DNA from: Erwinia tasmaniensis Et1/99
Lineage (GTDB): Bacteria; Pseudomonadota; Gammaproteobacteria; Enterobacterales; Enterobacteriaceae
Direction: 5' to 3'
Length of the DNA: 64,000 bases
NCBI RefSeq assembly: GCF_000026185.1
Contig: NC_010694.1
Span: 3,100,001-3,164,000 of the forward strand
Shown here: in pieces, positions 1-9,433 of the stretch
Layout: every line of letters starts with the position of its first letter
Position numbering within the stretch: position 1 is the stretch's first letter
Notes under the pieces: model-generated
What the model saw: the letters and a program-made list of their open reading frames with translations, nothing else
Database searches by the model: none
Told to the model about the DNA's origin: nothing
Program-made: the position numbers and the translations under genes

Positions 1-2017
1 CATCGTTGATGCCACGTAGCGCCGCATCCTGCGGATGCATCCACAGGGTTTCACGTCCAGCGGTTTTGTTAGCCTGCACGCTGGGCGTGGCGTCCATCTG
101 ACTGTGCAGGCGGTCATGCGGCTGAATTGAGATCATATGCAGCGGGAAGCGCTGCCCAATTTCCGCCCCCAGCCACTCCTGCGGCGGCCGCCACTCCGGG
201 TGCGGCGCGAAATCGGGCAGCTGATATCCGGCGATGGTTTCACTGAACAGCTCAATTTTACCGCTGGCGGTATTAATCGGGTGCTGGAGCGGATCCTGAC
301 GGAAATCCGCCATAAACACCCACGGCTTATCCGGCTGCGGGATCTCAACGTGCCCCTGCTGCCAGAAGGTTTCAAACGCCGGAAAATCAATCCCTTTGCC
401 GGAATGTGCCTGCGCACACTGCTGGTAAAGATGCGCTATCCACGCCATTTCATCACGCTTTTCAGTGAAGAGATCGCGGTAGCCCAGGCGCTCCGCCAGA
501 TCGGCAAAAATATCAAAGTCGTTACGCGCCTGGTGCTGGGGAGCAATCGCCTGGTGCATCGCCAGCACAAAACGGTCCTTCGACGAGCCGCCAATGTCAT
601 TGCGCTCCAGCGACGTGGTCACAGGCAGAACGATATCCGCCATCTGCGCGGCGGGCGTCCAGACAATATCCTGCACCACCACCGTATCGGGGCGCTGCCA
701 GCCCGCAACCAGACGGTTGAGCTGCTGATGATGGTGGAAAGGATTGCCGCCAGCCCAGTGAATAAGATGGATATCCGGGTAGGTATGGCTCTCCCCCCGA
801 AAGGTATATTCCGTGCCGGGATTGAGCAGCATATCGCTGATGCGCGCCACCGGGATCGCCCGGTCAGCAATCGGGTTGACTCCGGCTGACATCAGCGGGG
901 ACGGGCCTTCGGTGCGTGGATTACCCACGCTGTTCATTGAACCGTGGCCAAAGGAGAAGCCTGCACCCGGCAGGCCCGGCTGCCCGAGCATAGATGAGAG
1001 CGCAATCATCATCCAGTAAGGCTGCTCGCCACGGTGAGCGCGCTGTACCGCATAGGAGCAGGTAATAAAGCTGCGTTTGCCGCACAGCTGGCGCGCCAGC
1101 AGGGCAATACGCGCCGCCGGAATACCGGTAATGTGGCTGGCCCACTGCGGAGTTTTCGCCTGACCGTCGCTTTCGCCCAGCAGGTAGCCGCGCAGCTGCG
1201 GATACCCTACGCAGTGGGTTTGCAGGAAAGCGTTATCAACCGCGCCGAGGCGTTCAATTTCGTAGCCAAGCGCCAGCATCAGCGCCACGTCGGTATTCGG
1301 GCGAATGGGGATCCACTCGGCGTTAACGAATTCCGGGCAGTCGTCACGCATCGGGCTGATATTGATCACCGGCGTGCCTTTTGCCGCCAGCTGTAGCAAG
1401 GCGGGCTTCAGGCTGTGTTCTCCCGCCCCGCCGGACGCGACCTGACCATTTTTTAGCGCCAGCCCGCCAAAGGCGATAAACAGCTCACAGTGTGCCACCA
1501 CGCTGGGCCAGTCGGTGACGCGCCCGGTCAGCGGCATATAGGTGCCGATCACATAGGGCAGAAAGAACTGCGCGGCCCCCCAGCTGTAGTTGCCCTGCTG
1601 GTCAATGCCGCCGCCGCCGAGATGATAAAAGCGCCTGACCAGCGTGCGGGCATGATTAACACGCCCGGCAGAAGACCAGCCGTAGGAGCCGTTGAAGATA
1701 CCGCTGGCACCATAGCGCTCGCGCACTCGCCTGTTTTCATCCGCCACCAGGTCGAGCGCCGTTTCCCAGTCTACTGCGACAAAATCCTCACGCCCGCGCA
1801 GGGTTCTGTCACTTTTTTCGCGTGACTTAAGCCACGAGCGGCGCACCATCGGCTGACGGATACGCTTATCCGAGTAGACCAGTTCGGGAATGGAATCAAG
1901 CATGGGTGACGGGTCGCGGTCGGCAAAGAAAGGCTCACATCGCAGCAGTTTTCCGTGTTCAACAACGGCGCTGAAAGCTCCCCAGTGGGCGAGATGTGGC
2001 ACTTTTTTAATCGTCAT
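1..2017 (-). CDS. Molybdopterin S/N-oxide reductase, BisC/TorZ-like (3' end cut by window edge)
   Basis: Reading the minus strand from ATG at 2017 gives an uninterrupted frame of about 670 residues that runs off the left edge. It resembles the molybdopterin-guanine-dinucleotide reductases for DMSO, TMAO and biotin sulfoxide. The N-terminal part carries YGWSSAGR and then GNYSWGAAQ, where the serine is at the position of the molybdenum ligand in DMSO reductase and BisC. Further on are WAGGNPFHHHQ, ADIVLPVTTSLERND and TASGKIELFS, all typical of the family. The protein starts at MTIKKVPHLAHWG without a twin-arginine signal, so a cytoplasmic, BisC-like enzyme that repairs oxidised biotin or methionine derivatives is more likely than a periplasmic respiratory one. 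The C-terminal cofactor domain is missing only because of the window edge. Substrate is not determinable; bisC is the nearest named gene. Confidence 0.85.
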   Translation of the reverse strand, partial: MTIKKVPHLAHWGAFSAVVEHGKLLRCEPFFADRDPSPMLDSIPELVYSDKRIRQPMVRRSWLKSREKSDRTLRGREDFVAVDWETALDLVADENRRVRERYGASGIFNGSYGWSSAGRVNHARTLVRRFYHLGGGGIDQQGNYSWGAAQFFLPYVIGTYMPLTGRVTDWPSVVAHCELFIAFGGLALKNGQVASGGAGEHSLKPALLQLAAKGTPVINISPMRDDCPEFVNAEWIPIRPNTDVALMLALGYEIERLGAVDNAFLQTHCVGYPQLRGYLLGESDGQAKTPQWASHITGIPAARIALLARQLCGKRSFITCSYAVQRAHRGEQPYWMMIALSSMLGQPGLPGAGFSFGHGSMNSVGNPRTEGPSPLMSAGVNPIADRAIPVARISDMLLNPGTEYTFRGESHTYPDIHLIHWAGGNPFHHHQQLNRLVAGWQRPDTVVVQDIVWTPAAQMADIVLPVTTSLERNDIGGSSKDRFVLAMHQAIAPQHQARNDFDIFADLAERLGYRDLFTEKRDEMAWIAHLYQQCAQAHSGKGIDFPAFETFWQQGHVEIPQPDKPWVFMADFRQDPLQHPINTASGKIELFSETIAGYQLPDFAPHPEWRPPQEWLGAEIGQRFPLHMISIQPHDRLHSQMDATPSVQANKTAGRETLWMHPQDAALRGIND

Positions 2018-2165
2018 AGCGGGCTCCGTTCAACAGGCTGTTGGCGAAGGCAGAGTAGCATTTTTAACGCCGTCGCGGCACGCGCCGTTTATCTTCTCGA
2101 TTTGCGATGGGGGCAGTGTTTGCAGGCTTGCAGTCACCGGTGCTTTCCGCAACACTAGGTGGAAT

Positions 2166-2177
2166 GTAAACGTTTAC
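2166..2177. promoter_or_regulatory. GalR-type operator ahead of galR
   Basis: A perfect 12-bp palindrome GTAAACGTTTAC lies 19 bp before the galR start. It fits the core of the GalR/GalS consensus (GTGNAANCGNTTNCAC), so autoregulation is likely. LacI-family relatives such as Cra or PurR bind similar sequences and are not excluded. Confidence 0.6.
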
Positions 2178-2196
2178 CCAGGAAGGTTTTTAGCCG

Positions 2197-3201
2197 ATGG
2201 CCACGATAAAGGATGTTGCCAGACTCGCAGGCGTTTCGGTAGCCACCGTGTCCCGCGTGATCAATCACTCGCCTAAAGCCAGTGAAACTTCGCGCCTGGC
2301 GGTCACCCGCGCGATGACATCTTTGCAGTATCACCCCAACGCTAATGCACGCGCGCTTGCCCAGCAGTCCACCGAGACCATCGGGCTGGTGGTCGGTGAT
2401 GTCTCCGATCCCTTTTTTGGCGCGATGGTGAAGTCGGTGGACGAGATAGCCTGGCAGACCGGCAACTTTCTGTTGATTGGTAATGGCTACCACGATGAGC
2501 AGAAGGAGCGTCAGGCGATAGAACAGCTGATCCGCCACCGCTGCGCGGCGCTGGTGGTTCATGCTAAAAAGATCCCCGACCGCGAACTTCAGCCGCTGAT
2601 GGATCAGATCCCCGGCATGGTGCTACTCAATCGGGTGCTGCCGGGGTTTGAAACACGCTGTATTGCGCTGGATGACCGCTACGGCGGCTGGCTGGCAACG
2701 CGCTACCTTATCCAACAGGGGCACAAAAATATTGCCTTTATCTGTTCAAATCACGCCATCTCCGACGCCAGCGACCGCCTGCAGGGCTACCACGATGCGC
2801 TCAGGCAGCACAACCTGCCGTGTAACGATCGGCTGGTCGCCTTTGGTGAGCCGGATGAAGTCGGCGGCGAGCAGGCGATGACCGAACTGCTCGGCCACGG
2901 CAAAACCTTTAGCGCCGTGGCCTGTTATAACGACTCAATGGCGGCCGGGGCGCTGGCGGTATTAAGCGATAACGGCCTGCGGGTGCCGGAAGAGATGTCG
3001 CTAACGGGCTTTGATGATGTGCTGGTTTCCCGCTATGTCCGCCCGCGCCTGACCACCATTCGCTATCCTCTGGTCAATATGGCCCAGCAGGCGGCCACAT
3101 TAGCGCTGGCGCTGGCCCACGGCCAGCCGCTGCCGGAAGTGACGAACCTGTTCAGCCCAACATTGGTACGCCGCCATTCGGTGGCCGCGCCGGCGGGCTG
3201 A
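2197..3201 (+). CDS. galR: Galactose operon repressor GalR (LacI family)
   Basis: The 334-residue protein begins with the LacI-type headpiece ATIKDVARLAGVSVATVSRV, followed by the hinge helix near residues 50-58 and a periplasmic-binding-protein-like sugar domain. Length and start match E. coli GalR, and galR next to lysA/lysR is the standard enterobacterial arrangement. The start is supported by AGGAAGG at 2180-2186. GalR represses galactose uptake and catabolism genes and is released by galactose. A GalR-like operator lies immediately upstream and another precedes galP at 55.5 kb, so both sensor and transporter are in this window. It is convergent with lysA, 45 bp away. Confidence 0.93.
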   Translation: MATIKDVARLAGVSVATVSRVINHSPKASETSRLAVTRAMTSLQYHPNANARALAQQSTETIGLVVGDVSDPFFGAMVKSVDEIAWQTGNFLLIGNGYHDEQKERQAIEQLIRHRCAALVVHAKKIPDRELQPLMDQIPGMVLLNRVLPGFETRCIALDDRYGGWLATRYLIQQGHKNIAFICSNHAISDASDRLQGYHDALRQHNLPCNDRLVAFGEPDEVGGEQAMTELLGHGKTFSAVACYNDSMAAGALAVLSDNGLRVPEEMSLTGFDDVLVSRYVRPRLTTIRYPLVNMAQQAATLALALAHGQPLPEVTNLFSPTLVRRHSVAAPAG

Positions 3202-3246
3202 ATCGCGCGCAAGGGGCCAGCCACCTCCGGTGCGGCCGTGCGGCGC

Positions 3247-4500
3247 TTAAAGCTCCAGCGCCAGCAGTTCCGCCACGGTTTGTGCACGGCGGATCTGTCG
3301 TGGCTGCCCGTTTTCAAACAGGACTTCCGGCAGCAGCGGGCGGCTGTTGTAGTTGGACGACATTGAGGCACCATAAGCGCCGGTATCATGGAATACCAGA
3401 TAATCCCCCACCTGCACCGCCGGCAGCGCCCGTGTTTCCACCTTGCCGCCTTCGCGCTGGGTAAAGACATCGCCGGATTCACACAAAGGCCCTGCCACCA
3501 CGCTTTCCACGGTATTCACCTCATCCAGCGCGCGGCCATCGCCCGCTATCGCAGAAATATGGTGGTAGCTGCCGTACATTGACGGGCGCATCAGATCGTT
3601 AAATCCGGCGTCGACTAACACAAAGTGACGACTTCCCATATTTTTGACCGCCCTGACCTGGCTTACCAGCACGCCGGACTCTGCCACCAGGAAACGGCCC
3701 GGCTCTATTTCCAGCTTCACCGCGTGGCCGAGATGCTGTGCCACACGCTGACGTGCGGCGTCCCACAGGCCAAAATAGTGCTGGGTATCAATGGTTTCTT
3801 CACCAAAATGATAAGGGATCGACAGGCCGCCACCGGCCGAAATCGCCTGCAGGTCCTGACCAAAATCAATGACCTGGCTCACCATCGCATCACAAACCTG
3901 CTCCAAGTGCGCGTAGTCCACGCCGGAACCGATATGCATATGAATGCCCACCAGCTTCAGCTGATATTTCTGTATCGCTTCCAGCGCCAGCGCCATGTCG
4001 CCATGCCAGATCCCGTGCTTACTGTTCTCGCCGCCGGTGTTGGTTTTTTGACTGTGGCCGTGACCAAAACCGGGATTGACGCGCAGCCAGACAGGATGCC
4101 CGGCAGAAGCCTTGCCCAGCTGATGCAGCATATCGACAGAACCGGCGTTGACCGGTACTTTCAGCCCGACGATCCTGGCAAGCGTTGGCTCATCAAGCAG
4201 ATCGGCGGTAAAGACAATGTCATCGCCCCCCGCCTGATACCCGGCCGCCAGCGCCCGCTCTACTTCACCCAGCGATACCGAATCAACCTTCACGCCCGCT
4301 GACTGCATCAGGCGCAGGATATGAATGTTCGAACAGGCTTTCTGCGCGAAACGCACGACGTCGAACTGCTGTAGCTGGCTGATGCGTTCGCCGATAATGC
4401 TGGCGTCATAGGCCCATACCGGGCCGCCATATTGGCGTGCCAGCGGCAGCAGATTTTCCCCGGTCAGGGCGGTGGATGTATCGGTGAGCAGGCGCGGCAT
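3247..4500 (-). CDS. lysA: Diaminopimelate decarboxylase LysA
   Basis: This PLP enzyme converts meso-diaminopimelate to lysine, the last step of lysine biosynthesis, in the cytoplasm. The 417-residue protein has the alanine-racemase-like barrel with the PLP lysine in RFAQKACSNIHILRL near residue 50, HIGSGVDY, EIEPGRFL, and the substrate-binding GPLCESGDVF in the C-terminal beta domain. The open frame extends 14 codons further upstream, but MPRLL at 4500 is chosen because GGAG lies 7 bp before it and it aligns with the E. coli N-terminus. It is divergent from lysR, its expected activator. Confidence 0.97.
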   Translation of the reverse strand: MPRLLTDTSTALTGENLLPLARQYGGPVWAYDASIIGERISQLQQFDVVRFAQKACSNIHILRLMQSAGVKVDSVSLGEVERALAAGYQAGGDDIVFTADLLDEPTLARIVGLKVPVNAGSVDMLHQLGKASAGHPVWLRVNPGFGHGHSQKTNTGGENSKHGIWHGDMALALEAIQKYQLKLVGIHMHIGSGVDYAHLEQVCDAMVSQVIDFGQDLQAISAGGGLSIPYHFGEETIDTQHYFGLWDAARQRVAQHLGHAVKLEIEPGRFLVAESGVLVSQVRAVKNMGSRHFVLVDAGFNDLMRPSMYGSYHHISAIAGDGRALDEVNTVESVVAGPLCESGDVFTQREGGKVETRALPAVQVGDYLVFHDTGAYGASMSSNYNSRPLLPEVLFENGQPRQIRRAQTVAELLALEL

Positions 4501-4549
4501 AAACATTCTCCATAGGTTGATGACGCTATTACGCCACAGCAATATCCGG

Positions 4550-4570
4550 GATAAAAATATCTGTTTTATC
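4550..4570. promoter_or_regulatory. Inverted repeat in lysA-lysR divergent promoter (candidate LysR box)
   Basis: GATAAAA at 4550-4556 is the exact reverse complement of TTTTATC at 4564-4570, with a 7-bp spacer. This gives the T-N11-A interrupted dyad typical of LysR-type regulator sites and lies between the divergent starts of lysA (4500) and lysR (4623). LysR activating lysA from this interval is known in E. coli; assignment of this exact dyad is inference. Confidence 0.5.
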
Positions 4571-4622
4571 GAATTCTATTCATCCATGATATAGCCTGAC
4601 AAATTCGCAACAGCGAGAGTGA

Positions 4623-5546
4623 ATGATGGCCGGAGTTTCGCTACGCCATATAGAAATTTTTCATGCGGTGGTCACCGCGGGTAATTTGACCGAAGCGGCG
4701 GCGCTGCTGCATACCTCACAGCCTACCGTCAGTCGCGAGCTGGCCCGCTTTGAAAAGCTGGTCGGCCTGCGGCTATTTGAACGCATACGCGGCCGTTTGC
4801 AGCCAACGGTGCAGGGATTACACCTATTTGAAGAGGTTCAGCGATCCTGGTACGGGCTGGATCGTATTCTCAGCGCGGCCGAAGGATTGCGTCAGTTTCG
4901 CCAAGGGGAGCTGTCGATAGCCTGTCTGCCTGTCTTTGCGCAGTCGCTGCTGCCGCTGCTTTGCCAGCCATTTATGCAACGTTATCCCGATCTGAGCCTG
5001 AATATTATTCCGCAGGAGTCGCCGCTGTTGGAAGAGTGGCTGTCGGCACAGCGCTATGATATGGGATTGACTGAAACTACGCATACGCCGGCAGGCACCG
5101 AGCGCTGCGCGCTGTTTACCGGCGATGAAGTCTGCGTGCTGCCCCAGGGCCATCCGTTAGCCGGGCGCGACTGTCTGACGCCGCAGGACTTCGCCAGCCA
5201 AAACTATATCAGCCTGTCACGTAGCGACAGCTACCGGCAGCTGCTGGACGCGATGTTTCATGAACGGGGAATACAGCGGCGCATGGTGATGGAAACGCAC
5301 AGCGCAGCGTCGGTCTGCGCGATGGTCAGGGCTGGGGTCGGCGTGTCGATTGTCAACCCGCTGACGGCGCTCGATTACGCCAACGGCGGAGTGGTGATAA
5401 GACGTTTCAGCATCGCGGTGCCGTTCACCGTCAGTTTAATCCGACCGCGCCACCGGCCGGCATCGGCGCTGGTTGATGCTTTCAGCCAGCATCTGCATCA
5501 GCAGATCGGCCTGTTCAACCAGCGCCTGCAACGGCATCTTAATTAG
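4623..5546 (+). CDS. lysR: Lysine biosynthesis activator LysR
   Basis: This is the founding LysR-type regulator: an N-terminal winged helix (LTEAAALLHTSQPTVSREL, residues about 20-40) and a C-terminal diaminopimelate-sensing domain. It activates lysA in response to diaminopimelate and represses itself. The 307-residue frame opens with two adjacent ATG codons (4623 and 4626); the second aligns better with E. coli, so either may be used. Its stop overlaps the stop of the downstream convergent MFS gene by four bases (5543-5546). Confidence 0.96.
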   Translation: MMAGVSLRHIEIFHAVVTAGNLTEAAALLHTSQPTVSRELARFEKLVGLRLFERIRGRLQPTVQGLHLFEEVQRSWYGLDRILSAAEGLRQFRQGELSIACLPVFAQSLLPLLCQPFMQRYPDLSLNIIPQESPLLEEWLSAQRYDMGLTETTHTPAGTERCALFTGDEVCVLPQGHPLAGRDCLTPQDFASQNYISLSRSDSYRQLLDAMFHERGIQRRMVMETHSAASVCAMVRAGVGVSIVNPLTALDYANGGVVIRRFSIAVPFTVSLIRPRHRPASALVDAFSQHLHQQIGLFNQRLQRHLN

Positions 5547-6706
5547 GCATTGACCGTCTGCGGCTGTGCGCGTGAGCGGCGGAAGGTATACAGACAGACC
5601 AGCAGACCGATTAGCGCCAGTAACGCCGCGGATATCGGTACGGCCGTCAGGCCATATCCAGCGCCGATCGCCGCGCCGCCAACCCAGGCACCCAGAGCAT
5701 TGCCGAGATTAAATGCCGAAATATTCAGCGTAGAGACCAGATTCGGTGCCTCTTTACCGTGGCGTACCACGTTAATTTGCAGCGCCGGCACCATCGCAAA
5801 GGTGGCCATTGCCCACAGGAACAGGGTGATCTCCGCCAGCCACAGCGAATGGCTGGTCCAGCTGAACAGCAGCGAGAACAGCGCAATCAGCGAGAAGCAG
5901 AGGATCAGGCTGAACGATACCTTCCAGTCCGCCAGCCTGCCGCCGAGAATATTGCCAACGGTCAGGCCCGCGCCGATCAGAAATAGCGTCCAGCTGACAC
6001 CTCGCTTGCTGATCCCGGTAACCTCCAACAGCAGAGGCGCGATATAGCTGAACAGGGCGAACATCGCTGCGGCAAAAAAGACCGTCATCAGCAGCGACAG
6101 CCACAGCCTGCCGTTATTCAGCGCGCCGACTTCGGAGGCAAGATGAATCGGCTTTTCATTGCGATTGGTCGGCAGGCTGGCAATCAGGCCGATAATCGCC
6201 AGCACGCCAATCGCCGCCACGCCCCAGAAAGTGGCACGCCATCCAAACATCTGGCCAAACCAGGTACCCAGCGGTACCCCGAGCACGTTGGCCAGGGTTA
6301 AGCCGGTAAACATCAGCGCCACCGCCGATGCCTGCCTGCCCGGCGCCACCAGGCTGGCCGCCACCACTGCGCCGATACCGAAAAATGCGCCGTGGCACAG
6401 TGCCGTCACCACGCGGGCCAGCATCAGCAGGTTATAGTTGTAGGCCAGCGCACAGAAGATATTGCCGACGATAAAGATCGCCATCAATAGCATCAGCGTG
6501 CCCTTACGCGGCAGTCTGGCGGTCAGCAGTGCCATAATTGGCGCACCGATGGCCACGCCGAGCGCGTAGCCGCTAATCAGCCAGCCCGCTGAGGGTAGTG
6601 ATACCTGAAGATCGTTCGCCACTTCCGGCAACAGCCCCATAATGACAAATTCGGTGGTGCCGATAGCAAAAGCACTCAGCGCCAACGCCAGTAATGAAAC
6701 AGGCAT
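5543..6706 (-). CDS. MFS transporter, YdhP/AraJ-like drug or sugar efflux family
   Basis: A 387-residue protein with about twelve hydrophobic helices. The N-terminus ALALSAFAIGTTEFVIMGLL is the signature of the DHA1 efflux subgroup that includes YdhP, AraJ and sugar-efflux transporters. The frame opens with GTG at 6715, but the ATG at 6706 is preferred because GGGAG sits 8 bp before it. Substrate cannot be inferred. It is a single gene, tail to tail with lysR and not part of the lysine pathway on present evidence. Confidence 0.85.
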   Translation of the reverse strand: MPVSLLALALSAFAIGTTEFVIMGLLPEVANDLQVSLPSAGWLISGYALGVAIGAPIMALLTARLPRKGTLMLLMAIFIVGNIFCALAYNYNLLMLARVVTALCHGAFFGIGAVVAASLVAPGRQASAVALMFTGLTLANVLGVPLGTWFGQMFGWRATFWGVAAIGVLAIIGLIASLPTNRNEKPIHLASEVGALNNGRLWLSLLMTVFFAAAMFALFSYIAPLLLEVTGISKRGVSWTLFLIGAGLTVGNILGGRLADWKVSFSLILCFSLIALFSLLFSWTSHSLWLAEITLFLWAMATFAMVPALQINVVRHGKEAPNLVSTLNISAFNLGNALGAWVGGAAIGAGYGLTAVPISAALLALIGLLVCLYTFRRSRAQPQTVNA

Positions 6707-7207
6707 TTCATACACTCCCAGGAAAATAGAAAACCCGCTCTGTGCAGGTAGAAGAAAAGAACAATCAGGAAAAATTTAAGCTGATAGGGTGCCGCATCCT
6801 TGGTGGTAAATAACCCTACGACGCGGCAATACATTAAAGCATAGCGGGTCGATGTCGGATAGTTCGAGGTCGGTCAATTCGCAGCGGGAGCCCCCCCAGT
6901 CTGCTAAGGTCGGCATAACGCGCATAACACAGACCCTGCAAAAACTATGCGACACAGGTCTCATATACCCCGATTTCCTGCGTTATAATTTAGCTTATCG
7001 TGCTATCTCTCGATGGTTCCTGTACAATCCTTAATAAGGTTAATCCTAGTTTTAGCATGAAGGCGATGGCCTCCTGCCGCTCACGCCCTGCTACCAGCGC
7101 TATTGGCCGTGCGGATTGATTAAAGTTATGCGGCTGACTACCGATTAATCATGATTGACGGCATGGCCCTCCCGTGCAGCCCCCGACCGACCACCGAGGA
7201 ACACCCC
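6707..7207. other. 501-bp intergenic region with possible transposase remnant
   Basis: No convincing gene. On the minus strand, 6776-6886 encodes RCELTDLELSDIDPL, which resembles the start of IS5/IS1031-family transposases (pattern RYELTD-EW--I-PLLP), but the stretch is short and the rest is absent. It may be a decayed insertion sequence or chance. The remainder should hold the promoters of the MFS gene (minus) and the lipoprotein protease (plus). Confidence 0.3.
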
Positions 7208-7831
7208 ATGAGATACATCCTTTGCCTGTTAACCCTCTGCCTGGGGGGGTGTTCCGTTGGCGATTATCACTACAGCAGCGAAGCGCATCAACGGGTAGAT
7301 ATGACGGTGACCGGGATCCCAACGGTGTTAGGGATCGGCACTCTGGGCACCACTATTCCTTTGACGGCGGAATACAGCCTGACCGCCGGACACGTGGCGA
7401 AATATTCTCTATACCGCGTCAAGGCGTATAACCCTGATTGCGACCTGGCCGTTGTTTACCATAAAAATTCGCCCAACCCGCAGCCAAAATTTCGTAACGG
7501 CATGATTGGCGACAAGATCAATATGTATGGCTACAGTTTTATCTCGGCAATGCCGGTCGCTTCGACCGGAACTAACCTGATCAATACCGATATGATCAAC
7601 AGCTGGAATAAGGCTGGCTGCGTGGTCGTCGCCACCAATGCGGGCGTGGTGCAGGGAATGTCAGGGGGCGCGGTGTATAACGCTTCTGACGATTCGATTG
7701 CCGGAGTGATTGTTGGGTACGCGGCCAGTATTAGCGATAAGAAATCCGGTAAAACGCTGTATAAGGACGTTTCGCTGTATGTTCCCTACGCTGGCTTCAA
7801 AGACTGGCTCGATAAAACGCTAAAATCCTGA
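7208..7831 (+). CDS. Predicted lipoprotein with trypsin-like serine protease fold
   Basis: A 207-residue protein whose first 15 residues form a lipoprotein signal ending in the lipobox LGGC (Cys15). The mature part carries a chymotrypsin-like triad in the correct order: His62 in SLTAGHVAKY, Asp79 in CDLAVVY and Ser152 in GMSGGAV. The start at 7208 is chosen because GAGGA precedes it and it begins the signal peptide; the frame itself extends 19 codons further up. It should be membrane-anchored and face the periplasm or outside. I do not recognise a named family member, and it is absent from the equivalent E. coli locus. A weak hairpin (7826-7846) overlaps its stop. Proteolytic activity is inferred from motifs only. 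Confidence 0.75.
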   Translation: MRYILCLLTLCLGGCSVGDYHYSSEAHQRVDMTVTGIPTVLGIGTLGTTIPLTAEYSLTAGHVAKYSLYRVKAYNPDCDLAVVYHKNSPNPQPKFRNGMIGDKINMYGYSFISAMPVASTGTNLINTDMINSWNKAGCVVVATNAGVVQGMSGGAVYNASDDSIAGVIVGYAASISDKKSGKTLYKDVSLYVPYAGFKDWLDKTLKS

Positions 7832-7856
7832 CACCGCCCGTCAGGATTTCACCAGG

Positions 7857-7884
7857 CAAAAAAAAGCCAGCTATAAAAGCTGGC
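7857..7884 (-). terminator. Rho-independent terminator of prfB-lysS
   Basis: GCCAGCT (7866-7872) pairs with AGCTGGC (7878-7884) around a 5-nt loop; on the minus strand the stem is followed by a run of at least eight T, 20 bp after the lysS stop. Confidence 0.85.
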
Positions 7885-7903
7885 CTGATAAAGCAGTACG
7901 CGC

Positions 7904-9424
7904 TTATTTGCTGCCTGGACGCAGCGCCGGGAACAGGATCACGTCACGGATGGTATGGCTGTTGGTAAACAGCATCACCATGCGGTCGATACCGATGCCC
8001 AGGCCTGCGGTTGGCGGCAGGCCGTGCTCCAGCGCGGTGACGTAGTCTTCGTCGTAGAACATCGCTTCGTCATCCCCCGCGTCTTTCGCATTCACCTGCT
8101 GCAGGAAACGTTCCGCCTGGTCCTGAGCATCGTTCAGCTCCGAGAAGCCGTTGCCGATTTCGCGGCCGCCGATAAAGAACTCAAAGCGATCGGTGATTTC
8201 CGGGTCCATATCGTTACGACGCGCCAGCGGTGAGACCTCAGCCGGATATTCGGTAATAAAGGTAGGCTGGATCAGGTGAGCTTCCGCAGTTTCTTCGAAG
8301 ATCTCGGTTACCAGGCGGCCCAGCCCCCAGCTTTTCTCAACCTTAATCCCCAGAGACTGGGCGATGGCGACTGATTTATCGAAGTCCGCCAGATCGGCCA
8401 GATCGGTCTGTGGGCGATATTTCAGGATCGCTTCTTTCATCGTCAGCTTTTCAAAAGGCTTGCCGAAGTCAAACTGCTGGTCGCCGTAAGGCACCACGGT
8501 GCTGCCCAGCACGTCCTGCGCTAGCGTGCGGAACAGGCTTTCGGTCAGTTCGATCAGGTCTTTATAGTCGGCATACGCCATATAGAGTTCCATCATGGTG
8601 AACTCTGGGTTATGGCGTGGCGAAATACCTTCGTTACGGAAGTTGCGGTTGATTTCAAATACGCGATCGAAGCCCCCCACCACCAGACGCTTCAGGTACA
8701 GCTCCGGGGCAATACGCAGGTACATATCGAGATCCAGCGCATTGTGGTGAGTGATAAACGGTCGGGCAGACGCGCCGCCGGGGATCGCCTGCATCATCGG
8801 CGTTTCCACTTCCATAAAGTCGCGATCCACCATGAAACTGCGGATACCGGCCATGATTTGCGAGCGAATTTTGAACGTGTTGCGTGAATCGTCGTTAGCA
8901 ATCAGGTCAAGATAACGCTGACGGTAGCGGGTTTCCTGGTCGGCCAGGCCGTGGAACTTGTCCGGCAGCGGGCGCAGCGCTTTGGTCAGCAGGCGCAGTT
9001 CGCTACAGTGGATCGACAGCTCGCCGGTTTTGGTCTTGAACAACTTGCCGCGTGCGCCGAGGATATCGCCGAGATCCCACTTTTTGAACTGTTCGTTGTA
9101 GATACCTTCGGCTAAATCGTCACGGGAGACGTACAGCTGAATACGGCCGCCGACATCCTGCAAAGTAACAAAAGAGGCTTTGCCCATGATACGGCGCGTC
9201 ATCATGCGGCCCGCAACGCTGACTTCAATGCCCAGCGCTTCCAGCTCTTCGTTCTCTTTACCGTCAAATTCGGCGTGCAGCTGGTCAGATGTGCGATCGC
9301 GACGGAAGTCGTTCGGGAAGGCCAGGCCGGTTGCGCGCAGAGCCACCAGCTTTTCGCGCCGCGCTTTCAGTTCGTTGTTCAGCTCAAGTGCAGCATCCGG
9401 GGCCTGCGGTTGTTGTTCAGACAT
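7904..9424 (-). CDS. lysS: Lysyl-tRNA synthetase LysS (class II)
   Basis: Charges tRNA-Lys in the cytoplasm. The 506-residue protein has an N-terminal OB-fold anticodon domain (residues about 60-180) and a class II catalytic domain with [20 protein letters not shown] (motif 2) and [13 protein letters not shown] (motif 3). Length is that of E. coli LysS (505). AAGGAACT precedes the ATG. It lies 9 bp after prfB and is clearly co-transcribed with it. Confidence 0.98.
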   Translation of the reverse strand: MSEQQPQAPDAALELNNELKARREKLVALRATGLAFPNDFRRDRTSDQLHAEFDGKENEELEALGIEVSVAGRMMTRRIMGKASFVTLQDVGGRIQLYVSRDDLAEGIYNEQFKKWDLGDILGARGKLFKTKTGELSIHCSELRLLTKALRPLPDKFHGLADQETRYRQRYLDLIANDDSRNTFKIRSQIMAGIRSFMVDRDFMEVETPMMQAIPGGASARPFITHHNALDLDMYLRIAPELYLKRLVVGGFDRVFEINRNFRNEGISPRHNPEFTMMELYMAYADYKDLIELTESLFRTLAQDVLGSTVVPYGDQQFDFGKPFEKLTMKEAILKYRPQTDLADLADFDKSVAIAQSLGIKVEKSWGLGRLVTEIFEETAEAHLIQPTFITEYPAEVSPLARRNDMDPEITDRFEFFIGGREIGNGFSELNDAQDQAERFLQQVNAKDAGDDEAMFYDEDYVTALEHGLPPTAGLGIGIDRMVMLFTNSHTIRDVILFPALRPGSK

Positions 9425-9433
9425 GTGAGTTCC

